DNA of 64,000 bases. Origin: Cristatella mucedo. Lineage: Eukaryota > Bryozoa > Phylactolaemata > Cristatellidae. The stretch lies in contig WPIO01000072.1 of NCBI GenBank assembly GCA_009760855.2, positions 1,492,001 to 1,556,000 on the forward strand, read 5' to 3'. The notes under the pieces were generated by a model that had not been told where the DNA came from, made no database searches, and was given only the letters and a program-made list of their open reading frames with translations. Made by a program: the position numbers and the translations under genes. This document shows, in pieces, positions 1-11,225 of this stretch (its first letter is position 1; every line of letters starts with the position of its first letter).

Positions 1-718
1 ACAATCAGCCTTCTTTTCTGTCTTTTAAAGTGTACGCTACTTACTTGCTCTGGATATAGTATATCCTTGGTTTATTTCCCCAATTAATTGTTTGAAACCT
101 AGCCATGTAATAGTGCACGTTCGAAGCTGAGGAAATGTGCACTATTGCATCGCTATACTAGAAGGTTTTTCAAGAGAGCTGACTCTTCCGTGGGACAGTT
201 GAAACTTGATTTTGCTCTTGTTGGCCAATCGCAGCGAACGTTGCAGCTGTGTGCCATCTGAGGGTAGCTGCAGCCTGGCAGCACTCTATGCGCGACCTCT
301 GACTACCAGATCCTTTTGGAGTGCGTCGCCGCGTGCCTGGGTCTCACCGGAACGCTGTTAATTTGTTCTGGATCCTACCTACTCGAGAGATGTCCGAGAG
401 TAAGTAAGCAGCTGTCGGTCATCTAGGGAGCTCTTGTTTGATGTGCACTACCTCCGAGTTTGATCTTAAACGCCTTGTCTTTGCTACATATAGTCTCCCT
501 CTATCAAAAGTTGCCGTCAAAAAAATCCCGGCTGTCGTTACTACGACAATGACAACTATCTCTCCTTATTGTTTCGCCCCTTCTAAGCTTTGCTCTCTAT
601 CCGGCACGTTTAATCTTGTGACTGCCTATGACGACGAGATTGGCGTTCACACGGCTACTAACTTCCAAAAGGTTAAAGATGATGAGACCAACCTCGGAGC
701 TATGGGCAACACACCTAT
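1..718. other. No gene seen
   Basis: Mixed sequence ahead of the first LINE-A fragment. A 94-codon plus frame (438-722) looks like decayed repeat rather than a gene. Confidence 0.5.
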
Positions 719-722
719 TTAG

Positions 723-980
723 GACAGCATTTAGTGGGTCCCTGTGATTCGTCCTTGATGAGCTTATGCGTGCTGACACTGTGCATGCTGCCACTAACCA
801 CATTTGCATGCTGACCCTGTGCATGTCACCCCTAACCATGTTATTCATGCTGTTTATCAAGCATGATATTACTCACCATTCAATTGCATTTTCCTTTGCA
901 GCAAATGTAAAGCGCCTAGAGAGAGATCAAGTTCTCTGAGGGCGCTTTATCAAGTGCATTATTGTTATTATCATTAAGCC
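723..980 (+). mobile_element. LINE-A 3' UTR fragment
   Basis: Shares CAGCATTTAGTGGGTCCCTG, repeated CATGCTGACCCTGTGCATG blocks, TTTGCAGCAAATGTAAAGCG and the terminal hairpin (910-947) with copies at 24.5, 49.6 and 61 kb. It ends in a TTATTATCATTA tail. Confidence 0.88.
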
Positions 981-1149
981 TAGCGTTACCCAAAAGTTGG
1001 AAAAAACTTCAAGATTGGTTAAGCTAGCGTAACTCGTGAAACGTCTGCCCATAATCTAGGCGTGCGATTCCAAAACGACTTGTGCTTACATAAGCCCATA
1101 ACTCTAGGTTAAGTTGGCCTCTTTTCAGCTGTCAAAAATTAGATAAGAG

Positions 1150-2133
1150 TACGATCAGCCAAATAGCAAACTTTCTTAAATTGAATGATGGTAAAACAGA
1201 CTTACTGGTTATGAGCAAACATAGTGTGATTCAGAAATTGGAAATGTTAACGCTCACAATCGGATCTGCCAGCATATCTCCTGTTGAATCTGCACGAAAT
1301 CAAGGTGTCATGTTCCAAAGTGGTCTTTTGATAAGACGACCACATCAGCTCCGCAGTCAAGCCTGCCTACTTTAAGCTGCAATCATTGCTAAAATTCGGG
1401 CTTGTTTAGACAGGGATAACACATCTAAGTTGGTCCCTGTATTTGTGACATCCATTTCAGCTTGCTGGTTTAATGGCCAGTGCAATCAGGCGCTTACAGT
1501 TGGTGCAGAACTCTGCAGCTACGCTTGACTGCCGTGAGCTTTGCAGTTGCCACATCACACCACTTCTCACCGACCTGCACTGGCTCTCTGTCAAGCAACG
1601 CATTAACTTCAAGATTATGTCACTCACTTTTAGGTCCCTTCATTCATTGGCTCCAGCCAACATATCAGATCTACTCCCTCACCAGGCTAAGCATCGTACC
1701 ACTCGCTTTTCGGAATAAAATCGTTTAGCTATACCCCGTACAAACCTAAAATCTTTTGCAGACCCTGCTTTTAGTTCTATGCTCCCAAAGCCTTAAACTC
1801 ACGTCCGACTTGCGTCACGACATCTCCTGACTTGACCACATTTTAAGAGATACTAAAAACGTATTTACTTATCACAGCATTTAGTGGGTTCATGTGATTC
1901 GTCCTTTGTGTGTTTCTGTGTGCCGACACTGTGTATGCTGCCACTAACCATATTTGCATGCTGACCCTGGGCATGTCACCTCTAACCTCTAAATTATGCT
2001 TGTTGTCGTTGAGCATGCTACCAATAACCATTCGATCATCCTTCCTTTGAAGTAAATGTAAAGTGCCTATAAAGAGGGTGATTTCTCTGAGGTCTCTTTA
2101 ACAAATTAAGTATTATTATTATTATTATTATAG
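1150..2133 (+). mobile_element. LINE-A 3' half: end of reverse transcriptase ORF, 3' UTR, microsatellite tail
   Basis: Decayed ORF pieces LKLNDGKTDLLVMSKH (1180) and RRLQLVQNSAATLDCREL, DLHWLSVKQRINFKIMSLTF (1490-1640) are typical of the C-terminus of CR1/L2/Rex1-group LINE ORF2. The UTR and a TTATTATTATTATTATT tail follow. Stops show it is inactive. Confidence 0.9.
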
Positions 2134-2214
2134 CACATACGTCATTGGCATTGTGTCATGGTTATTGCAATTCTCTTTATTCAGCACTTCCGGCTTTTAA
2201 ACTTAATCGTCTAA

Positions 2215-2930
2215 AACTGATGCAGAAAGCAGCACCTCGTCTGGGCTATCATCAAAGGCGTTGCTGCCACATAACACGTATAATGACTGAGCTTTTCTGG
2301 CTTCCACTCAAGCACTGATTTGATTTCAAGATCCTCAATCGGGCTTTCAGGTCACTTCCCTGTCAGGCCACGACTTACCTATCCAACCTCCTTGCTCCTA
2401 TCCTACACTTATCCGACCTCATTGTTCCTCCTGAGTGCTTGCGAACAACCCACTCCTCATCATATTTTCGTCTCGCCAGCCGTCATAATCAATTTAAATC
2501 GTGTAGTGACCCTTGCCATCCGCTCCTATTCATCGAAAATCTGGAACTCAGTTCCGGCTACGGTCACTGTCTGCAACTTTTATCTTTTAAGTTTTAGCTC
2601 AAGATTCATTTGTTCTGGTCAATTTTTCTATTTTCAAATGAACCATTTCATTGGTTCTCTCGCGCTTTGTGTGCGTACCTGTGCGTGATTTAGTACACGC
2701 TAGTTGATAGCCATAAGAACCGGCGGCCGTGAGTGTCTTTATGTTTACTTTAGCAAGCTCGCCTAAGCAGGTCACTCGTTTGGTTGTGAATCCTCGACAC
2801 CTCGCACGTCACTAGTCACGTGGGTGTCGGTTCTCTTGCGATTACTAGTAAGCCACTGAGATAGAGAATATGTTCTCTTAGGGTGTTATGAAACAAACTA
2901 TTACTATTATTACTACTAGTAGCTGTACGC
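2215..2930 (+). mobile_element. LINE-B (second, related family) 3' end
   Basis: Decayed frame with LMQKAAPRLGYHQRRCCHIT and FDFKILNRAFRSLPCQATTY resembles LINE-A but has a different UTR. The 3' end again has AGAGA...TCTCTTAGGG and an ATTACTATT tail. Confidence 0.7.
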
Positions 2931-3649
2931 CTATGATCCCCAATTTAAGCTGGATAGAACGCTGGGCGATCAACCGGCGATGCCCAGCCTTTTTGCTGAG
3001 CACTGGGATTATGAAAATGTGGCACGGTTGCCAACGATAGAGCTCGGACCAATTTTTAGTATCTCTTAAGACTTTTAAATTGTGAGTTTTTGAGATTTTT
3101 CCATGCTTTTAGGTGAAAGCCGAGTAGATTTTTTGTCAATTGACCCGATTCCGTCATTAGTAGTCTAACGATTCACGAGCCTTTACATGACACGTTAGAC
3201 ATGTACTCAAAATGTACTCAACAAGATTCGAGGCAGTGAGTGAATCAATAAATTTCTCGAGATTTTGGTTGCTGAGATGCATTCTTAGCGAGTAAGCTTA
3301 CTAGCCGCTTAGTCTTCATTGGCGTTCACACGTCTCACATTTTAAAGGCATGATTGAGTGCTCTATTTATGGAATCACCATTTGTATACACAGGCAATTT
3401 CATATGTTTTTTCAAATCTTCGTATTGCTTTACGTATTGCATATTGCATATTGCGTATTGCTTACTAAACATTTGCCTACGTAGAGTGCCTTGAGCGGCT
3501 GCCTTCGGTAGCAGCTGCAAGGCGGCATCGACACCAAGCTATCTGTTCGATAACTCGGCCCATTGTTCGAGCAGCTGAGACTCCACTATCTAGCATAGGA
3601 GAGGCTACTATCATCGAACCTCGAAAGATAAGCGAGCCATTATTTTCTG
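2931..3649. other. Unassigned
   Basis: No coding or repeat signal beyond a short run of ATTGC/TATTGC near 3430-3470. Confidence 0.5.
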
Positions 3650-4500
3650 AATACTAATGTTCTCCACGCTTTACGCGATTCTGCTGCGATCTCGAGCCAC
3701 CAGCGAAGCGATGACTCTTCATCTTGTAGTGATACCTACTGGTAACGGCCGAGGCTTCAGCTGGCATGCTGGCCGCGAAGCGGCATCAGCAGCCGACGAC
3801 CAAGAGCGAGTAGAGCGACAGTCGATGAAGGTGAGCGAGGAGTGCGGTGGGGGGGTGAGCGTTCGGCTAACCGCTGACTTACCCCTCTTACGATTCCTCT
3901 CTTTTGATCTTTCGATCTGTTGAGCAGAGGAGTGCTCAGCCACCCCAGGCATCTGAGCGCCCACCCCCTACTAGGGTGGCTCACGATCTCAACCCGCCTC
4001 ACTCGGTGAGAGCGCCTCCATTCTGGGCTCGCATCGCCTGACGCACTGGTTTCACCGCTGGCCGCCACTGCAGCAGCAACAGCGTCTGCCTCTCGCGAAG
4101 CGAGGAACGCGATCAAGCCTCGGCGTAGCTGCTCTCACGCTCGCCGGTCGCCAGCGCATGAGCCGGAGCTCGGCGGGCGATGCTGCTGACCGCGATGCTG
4201 CTGACAAGCTACCTCGTGCAAGCGGCGTTCGGTGACGTTGTCTTTTATTCGAGCACTCGGCATTCCGGTAGGGAAGGCTCTCGCTTCAGTGCGCTCTTCG
4301 GAAAGCGCTCTGCCCTCACGCCTCCGTCCTCTTTCAGCATTTCCTCGGGCTCGAGGGTGAAGGCGCCGTTGCTGCTGAGCACAGTGTGGCGGCCGCTCAG
4401 CGATGCTGGGTAGGCGTAGGGTGAGACAAGGCCGAATCACAGCTGTAGTAACGACGAGGGGACGAGTCTAGCGGGGCTAGACGTTGCTGAGAATGACGCA
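3650..4500. other. GC- and CpG-rich island
   Basis: Clearly richer in GC and CpG than the AT-rich surroundings, with a GCGGCCGC site near 4390. A frame from ATG 3657 (MFSTLYAILLRSRATSEAMT) runs 58 codons to a good donor (ATGAAG before GTGAGC at 3831). This could be a promoter and first exon, but no following exon could be linked to it. ORFs on both strands here are otherwise GC artefacts. Confidence 0.4.
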
Positions 4501-6726
4501 TCAGTCAGCCTCAGGCTGCCCATCATCAGCTTCGATGTCTGACATGAAGAAGCTGGTATTAAGCTGGGTTTGGTACACTGCTCTCCAAAAGTTTCTACGC
4601 ACTTGATCCATAGATCCGGCATGATGGCAATGACGGTGTATGGCATAAATCATGTATATGGCCAGCTTAACGGCGATACATGATCGTGCCAGCGAGAAAC
4701 CTTTTTTTATTTTGTGCAGTATCAAGCTCCAGTAGCACTATATGATTTACTTATCATACTTCATGTGAAAAACGGTCATAAATTTTCATCATTCATTGGC
4801 ATTATTTTGACTTTTCACTACTAATTTTTTAAAGAAGACACGAGCTGCGAAATGCATGCCTGCTTGAGTCAATGAATAACAAGCGGGTGAGAGGAGTCCT
4901 CTCTAGAGTCTTTGGATTGAGGCCCTGCAAGGTAAATGTACTTTGGCGAAAGCAATCTCCTAGAGAAGACGCATTCAGACACTCGATTCGCACTGTGATG
5001 GTACGACATAAACACGAACTCAAAATTGAACGTCTCCTTCAGTTCCTCTTGCGCTTATTTGTTGATTCAAAATCAGAGTTAAGAGTTAAAGCAAAGTCTA
5101 GCGGCCTGTAAATGTTGGATAATTTGTTTCAAACTTACCAAATATTGTTAATCTGTGAAATTTATTCGTAATGTTGAGATAAATCGAACTGAAAAGTATG
5201 TAACTATTATCATTTATATTGTTACTATCAAGCATGTTTATAGCACTCACGTATATCTAAAAGTTATTCTAGGTACATTAAGCATGCTAGAAATGAAGCA
5301 TGTCAATTGATTATTGTTAACAGGCACAATTTCAGCACAAATAAGCACTCAAAAGACAAACTAACACAAACGGAACAGAGGGCTGTGGTCGACATATCTG
5401 TGTTTAGCTATTGTGTATATATCATCAAGACAGTTTCTGAAAGCCTATTTGCATCTGGAATATTTTGAGGTGAGATTTTTCAAAAGCCTTTTCGAGGTCT
5501 GTAGAGCTGATTAGTACAAGGTGTGTTAATAATAATAATAATAATGCACTTGATGAAGCGCCCTCAGAGAACTCAATCTCTCTCTCTCTCTCTCTATCTC
5601 TCTTGGCGCTTTACATTTGCTGCAAATGGTCTGTCACCATTAGTCAATGCCTAAGGGAGCGGCCTTCTTCTGAATGTAGATAAGAATGCTCCCTACATCC
5701 TTCGACTGCCCGATCAGACGCTTAGCCGTCAAAACTGCGAACCGCAAGTTGCTTTAGATTGTACAACTCGTTCTGGTAACAGCTTCTCCCCGTGGCCCAG
5801 TATGACGTTATTTTCGGATTCTCCACCCTTACTGGGGCTTCCAGTTGCTCCGATAGAACTCCGGCTGCTGCCCCGCCCCTCTACAACCCTGCGAGCTAAT
5901 CGGCCGAGAGCATTTAATATATCCCTTGGATTACGTATTAGACATTACGCATTAAGCATTAGGCATTAGGCGGTGAGTAAATGCACCCTCTTGCACCCGG
6001 GTCTGCAGTCACAGTCGTCGCCTGCGGATAAATATGCTCGCCCCTGCTGCAGTCCAGCCAATCGGCATCGTCGATGACTTTGGAAGGAATCTTGTCATCA
6101 GCCAATTAAATGTCCGTTAGATGCAAAGAAAGGGCTGCTCATTCATGTCGAGTTTGCTCAGGAGAATCTCGATGCATTTGTTCTTGTCATGACTTAGATT
6201 AAACCCTGCTCTAGAATGTGGAGGAGTGTCTGAGGTCGCGCTACCCAGTATCTCAATTTTTCAGTCTTTGTGGTCTGACAAAACTGGATGGTGGGATCGC
6301 TGCTGCCATTCGCGGATTTTGCACGGATCCTCGTTTTAATCAGTCGCTATCTGATCCCGCGCCGAAGACCATACCTACTACGGTTATGATCTATCAATCT
6401 CTTTCTAGCAGAGTTATTATGGACGATTTTTTGGATTTCCTCATCGAAATAAAGTGCGAAAGGTCGTTTTTTGATTTTCCTGAAAATTGTGAAATTCCTG
6501 TCGATGACCACAGCGGTATTTAGGTTCGCTCATTACTCGACGATCTGGAGAAGTTCGGCTTAGTCAATCACGATTTGCATGCAACTTATTGTAGTTGCCT
6601 TATGCTGCTGTATCTCTCGATCACACTGGATGTCTGCCCCTGCGACTTTGCTGTGAGCCGGCTTCATGTTTTGTTGTATTGCCTAATCTCGCTCTCCTTT
6701 CAGGTTCCCTCGTATGAGTCCTTCAG
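4501..6726. other. Unassigned apart from a LINE-A tail
   Basis: Holds the LINE tail at 5527-5650. Frames at 4872-5111 and 6218-6523 (about 80 and 100 codons) have no recognisable family and no convincing splice context. Confidence 0.45.
5527..5650 (-). mobile_element. LINE-A 3' tail fragment
   Basis: AAT repeat, then GCACTTGATGAAGCGCCCTC, the hairpin and CATTTGCTGCAAA. A CT run (5578-5604) has expanded inside the hairpin. Confidence 0.85.
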
Positions 6727-6972
<246 letters not shown>

Positions 6973-8267
6973 ATAGGATGTTTTTAGTAAAGTCACTTAA
7001 GAATAGTCTTTGCCTTAGGATTGTGTCTTCTTTAATCGATACTGGTCTTCATGATCTGCATCCAGACTACCGACAGCATCGATACCCTCATCGATCCAAT
7101 GAACACGGTTTTCGTAAGTGCTCTCGACATGCAGCTCCCCTATATCCAGTCCGTGTAAAGAGTCACGAAGATTTCTATCTTTTTATAAAATAATGCAAAG
7201 GTCCATCGTCTAAAGCGTAGGCTAGCACGCCGTTTTAAGAAATCTGTTTTGACATCGATCTACCAATTTTTAAAAACCATTCGTATCTACCCTCGGAAGC
7301 TTATAAATTCCCGGAATTTTTTCATTAGCAAACTGGAGTTTTACCGATAAAACTCTAAATAAATTAACGATACAGTAAATAAATGATTTGCTTCCTAATA
7401 CTGAGTTTACTCGTACCCCGGATATTAAATCAAGAGGAGTAAAGTTTTCTTTATTTCTTCATTGAAGACACTGCACGTATTTTTGTTTCTTCATAAGCCT
7501 CATCCATCAAATGCAAGCATTGAATTGAAACCTGCGACCTCCTTTAAGGAACTTGCCGTGGTCACCGTAGCAGAAGTGGTTATCATAATTAAGTCCAGTC
7601 AAATGAGCACACCACCTGCAGATCCTAAACAGTCTCCAGTGGTCTTGGTTGGTGGAAAAACCTAGCTTAGCCAAAACTTGGGTTTGCATTGCTTCAACGG
7701 ATAAAGGGCTTGCTCCGTAGTCTTTTAAATCTGCTAACGTTTGACCAGTGCTCAAGAAACCTTGATTTGATTCCGAGATCCTCACTATCACCTATCACCC
7801 ACCCATTCTCACTTATTTCTTTGTTTTCTGATGAAAGAAGTTGTAGCAAACAATTTTGTAGTAAACTTTCAGTCGTGATTTAAGTAATAACGCTTCTCTC
7901 CAGCTCTTCGTTTCTGTGCGACCAACGACATTTTGGGCAGCAACGATGAAGGCAACATCACTGCACCGATCCTACTCGATCTCTCACTGGCAGTCAGCAG
8001 CATTGATCAGAGCATCTTACTTTAATTATTGAGATCTGCGATTGGTCTTGATGATGAGGCAGCTCTAATCGTACTTTTCCATTCGTGGGTAGTCAATGTC
8101 AAGTGGTGGTCAATCATCGAGTAAACAATATCATCGAGCAAACCAGTTACATGCGGAGTACATTGATGGTCCGTTATTGACCCTTTTCTGTTCTCTGTAT
8201 ATGCAGAGCCTCTCAGAAAACTTTTATCAGCTCATACAATTATCTATTGCTTCTATGCTGACGATCA

Positions 8268-8440
8268 TAGCTGATTAAACATCCTCTTTTTTATAGCGAC
8301 AGAAGTGCCTTTACGGCTATCACCACCGCTTGCAGCAGCGGTAAAGAATTGCTCACCGCAGGAATCAAACCCGCGACCTCGAGATCGAGGTCGTGAAAGC
8401 AACCGCCTTACCGAATGTGCTATCATGGCTCATCGCGATG
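8268..8440 (-). mobile_element. SINE-2 (second tRNA-derived family)
   Basis: Minus strand carries a tRNA-like head with GCGGGTTTGATTCC (B box) and a body ending in a diverged GAGGCTGTTAAATCAGC-type tail. No hairpin shared with LINE-A. Confidence 0.82.
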
Positions 8441-8989
8441 CCTTACTTTTCTTTTGCCTTCACACCATGGGAATCAGCGGTAGCGACTAATAAATTTAAG
8501 TCCTGCCTTGCGACGTTCGCACCAGGATTTTGAAAGCTTAAGCTATAATGCGATTAAAACCAAACTACAACTAATAATACACCCTAAGCTTACGTATGAA
8601 CAGCGAGAATTTGCTCTTCTAATTGGGGATGTAATGCGGCCATCTGAGCGTGCGTTGATTTAGGTGTTCTTTTTAATGACTGCTTGACGCTTGAAATTTC
8701 ATCATCACCTTTTAGTTCCGTCCAAGATTAGGGACAGTCTACCGGTATGGCTGGCTAAAGATCTTGCTAGTTCGCTGGTTGTGTTTGAAATAGACTGCAG
8801 CAGTTTTAATTTGGCTGGGCAACGAAAAAAGCCGTTAAGCTTCAACAGTTCGTTATGAATATGGCTGTAATGCCTATCAATAAATGCAAGAGGTTCAGCC
8901 AGTGTCTTCTTAGCTACACAACCTGCGATAGCTCCATATTGATCAAAGGATGAAGAGAAGAACTTTTGCTCTGACCCTTAAGGCATACC

Positions 8990-9150
8990 ATAGCAGGGCT
9001 ACTTTGTACTAGCGCGTTCTTCACGACCGAGGTCGAGGGTTCGAATCCTGCAGTAGGCTATTCTGTTTTACGCCAATTGCAAGCGGCGGTGGTAGCCGTT
9101 TAGGCTCCTCTGCGGCTATACAAATGACGAGGTTAAATCAGCTAGTTTGT
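8990..9150 (+). mobile_element. SINE-2
   Basis: CTTCACGACCGAGGTCGAGG, GGGTTCGAATCCTGCAG, GGCGGTGGTAGCCGTT, tail ATACAAATGACGAGGTTAAA. Confidence 0.87.
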
Positions 9151-9984
9151 AATTTTTAATTTAAAAGCAGGACCGGCGTGCCGGTTTCAGAATCTTCGTT
9201 CCCTCTGGTCATCTAAGGGCCAGTATCAATCTGTTCAAGTATTTCGCTTAATAACCATTGGCAACAGAAGCTTTTCCTCTCTGCACGTCCCAGACTGCGG
9301 TACTCACTTCAGCAATTCTTACGAAGTGACATCTTCTCGCTTGGCACCGGCTGCGGTGCATCTTTACGAGCCATCCTGTGCTGCTATTTACATGTTATTC
9401 ACTTCCTCGACTGACCTTGTGACGCTGCTATGCTTCTCACTTTCTCTTTGTTTTGTGGGATCGAGCTTGGATGCAACAGCATGCCTCTGGAAAGCTACTT
9501 GAGCTTTGAGTTCGCTATTAAAAAAGCTGTACGGCGTAACCGTCGCTTAGTCTTTGTAGCTTTGTGGAGTTATAGACTGTAGATGCGTTCATACATTCGT
9601 ATGGCGACGAATAGACACCATGCGCGACACTGATATGTATTTTTTTTACATTACATACAGTTTGTCCTCTTAATTTTCTCGAACGTCATACGGACGAGCA
9701 TGGAATTTACAAATTTGGTCCAAGAAGCGTAGCTATTGAGCAATAATTTCTAAAACAGAGCAATTTTTGCCTCCACCACATTCCAAGTTTCAAGCAACAT
9801 TTAGTATTGATTCACGATTGTATATCCATAATTAGGGTTGAAAACTGGTTCAATAACTTTTTGAGCATTGAGCAAAAGAACTATTTCCAATAATTCAGGC
9901 ACCGCAAATATTAAAAATAGCTTAACAGTATAATTTGGCTGATCTGGCACACTCATTGTGTTCGCGAATTCTGGGTTGTCTAAG

Positions 9985-10118
9985 TAGCCGCTGTGGTTTG
10001 GCCCAGTGGTAAGGTGCTTGCCAGCAACGACCAAGGTCGTGGGCTTGAGCCCTGCGGCACATGTTAAGATCCTAGATATATATTGAATTCTCTCAGAGCG
10101 CTATACAAAATAAATGAC
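9985..10118 (+). mobile_element. SINE-1
   Basis: GGTTTGGCCCAGTGGTAAGG, GTGGGCTTGAGCCCTGC, then a decayed hairpin and CTATACAAAATAAAT. Confidence 0.87.
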
Positions 10119-10792
10119 ATTTTAAGTAGATAGAATGGTTTCGCTAGAAGGAGACTGATCATGATTGCAGTGAGCCTGTAAGCTTAAATGGAAAAGACAG
10201 TGAGCAGAATGGGAAAACAAGCTTATGCAATAATCGATCGTGAGTAAAGCGAGTCCGCGAGCTTAGGTGATGAAGATCGTGTGAACAGAGTGAACTATTG
10301 AGCTTACGTGATATAGCTGAAGTTTTACTTGCAAAAGAAAAATTAATCAACTTGGATCGGCCAAACCGAGTAGGATCAAGATTAGAATTTGTTATACCTG
10401 AGTTTTTCGGGAGACATATCTTTCTAATTCTCTTATTACTCTATTGTAATGCTGCTGCAATGAATACAAGCAATCGTAGGATTTTCCAAACATACGAGCG
10501 GCATCATGCATAATGTTACTCATCATTTTTACAAAACGACATCTACTCTCCGACTGCCGACTATGGCACATCTTTTTCAGGGGTCCTGAACTGCTACTTC
10601 TATGCTACTCACTACCTCAACTGCTCTCCCAACTCTGCTATGCTTCCCACTTTTTCTTTGTTGCGTGAGACGAAGTCCGTTGGCTACCGAATGCGTACCG
10701 AAAGCCGCTTAGGCTATGAGTGCGCTATACAAAACTCTCCTGCGTAACACCCACATGGTCTTTATGACTTTGTGGAGTTACTGACGGAGATA

Positions 10793-10890
10793 CATTCAAT
10801 CGCGTTTTCCTTTGCAGCAAATGTAAAACGCCTAGAAAGAGATTGATTTCTCTGAGGGCGCTTTATCAAGTGCATTATTATGCGTAAGAG
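10793..10890 (+). mobile_element. LINE-A 3' tail fragment
   Basis: CCTTTGCAGCAAATGTAAA, hairpin, GCGCTTTATCAAGTGCATTA. It lies immediately upstream of the first traced FAM187-like exon. Confidence 0.85.
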
Positions 10891-10908
10891 CCAATGCCTT
10901 CTTTGTAG

Positions 10909-11225
10909 TCTCCTTTGAAGGTCTTGCAAGGGCACGGCAGTACCTGTACCCGCAGAAAAAGAGCTTGCTTCAAGGTGACTTACCTGCACAGCACCGACTG
11001 CAGCAGGAGCTTTGCATTGAGACGTGGAACGCAATTCAAGAGAAAGCGAAGCTGTACAACACTCGAAGGCAGCTAATCAAAGCAGCCAGAACAGGAGAGA
11101 CATTGAAAATTGAGTGCGAACATTGCATTTATCCAGACACTCGGGTAGATGCCAGCCGCCCCAGTATGGTTTGGGCAAAGGTCATTATGCGTGATGATGG
11201 CTATACTTTGCATGCTATTAACGAG
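10909..11225 (+). CDS. FAM187A: FAM187-like exon: first half of Ig domain 1
   Basis: Open frame ending TTAACGAG before GTAAGA, phase 0. It encodes ETLKIECEHC and RPSMVWAKVIMRDDGYTLH. The acceptor is uncertain: CTTTGTAG before 10909 is one choice and CGACTGCAG just after 11000 another. A LINE 3' tail lies immediately upstream. Confidence 0.75.

Larger units (their letters stand above)
6973..10792. other. Repeat-rich intergenic or first-intron sequence
   Basis: Contains SINE-2 (8268, 8990) and SINE-1 (9985). Near 10420-10450 a short hydrophobic frame (RHIFLILLLLY) lies before a GTAATG, but no in-frame ATG precedes it. Otherwise no coding signal. Confidence 0.5.

Noticed and set aside
3719-4440. 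Several 80-120-codon minus ORFs in the GC-rich island
   Set aside because: They overlap in different frames, as expected from high GC content, and none resembles a protein family.
10298-10513. Signal-peptide exon for the FAM187-like gene (hydrophobic RHIFLILLLLY)
   Set aside because: There is no in-frame ATG before it and an in-frame stop lies upstream; only an unseen further exon could rescue it.
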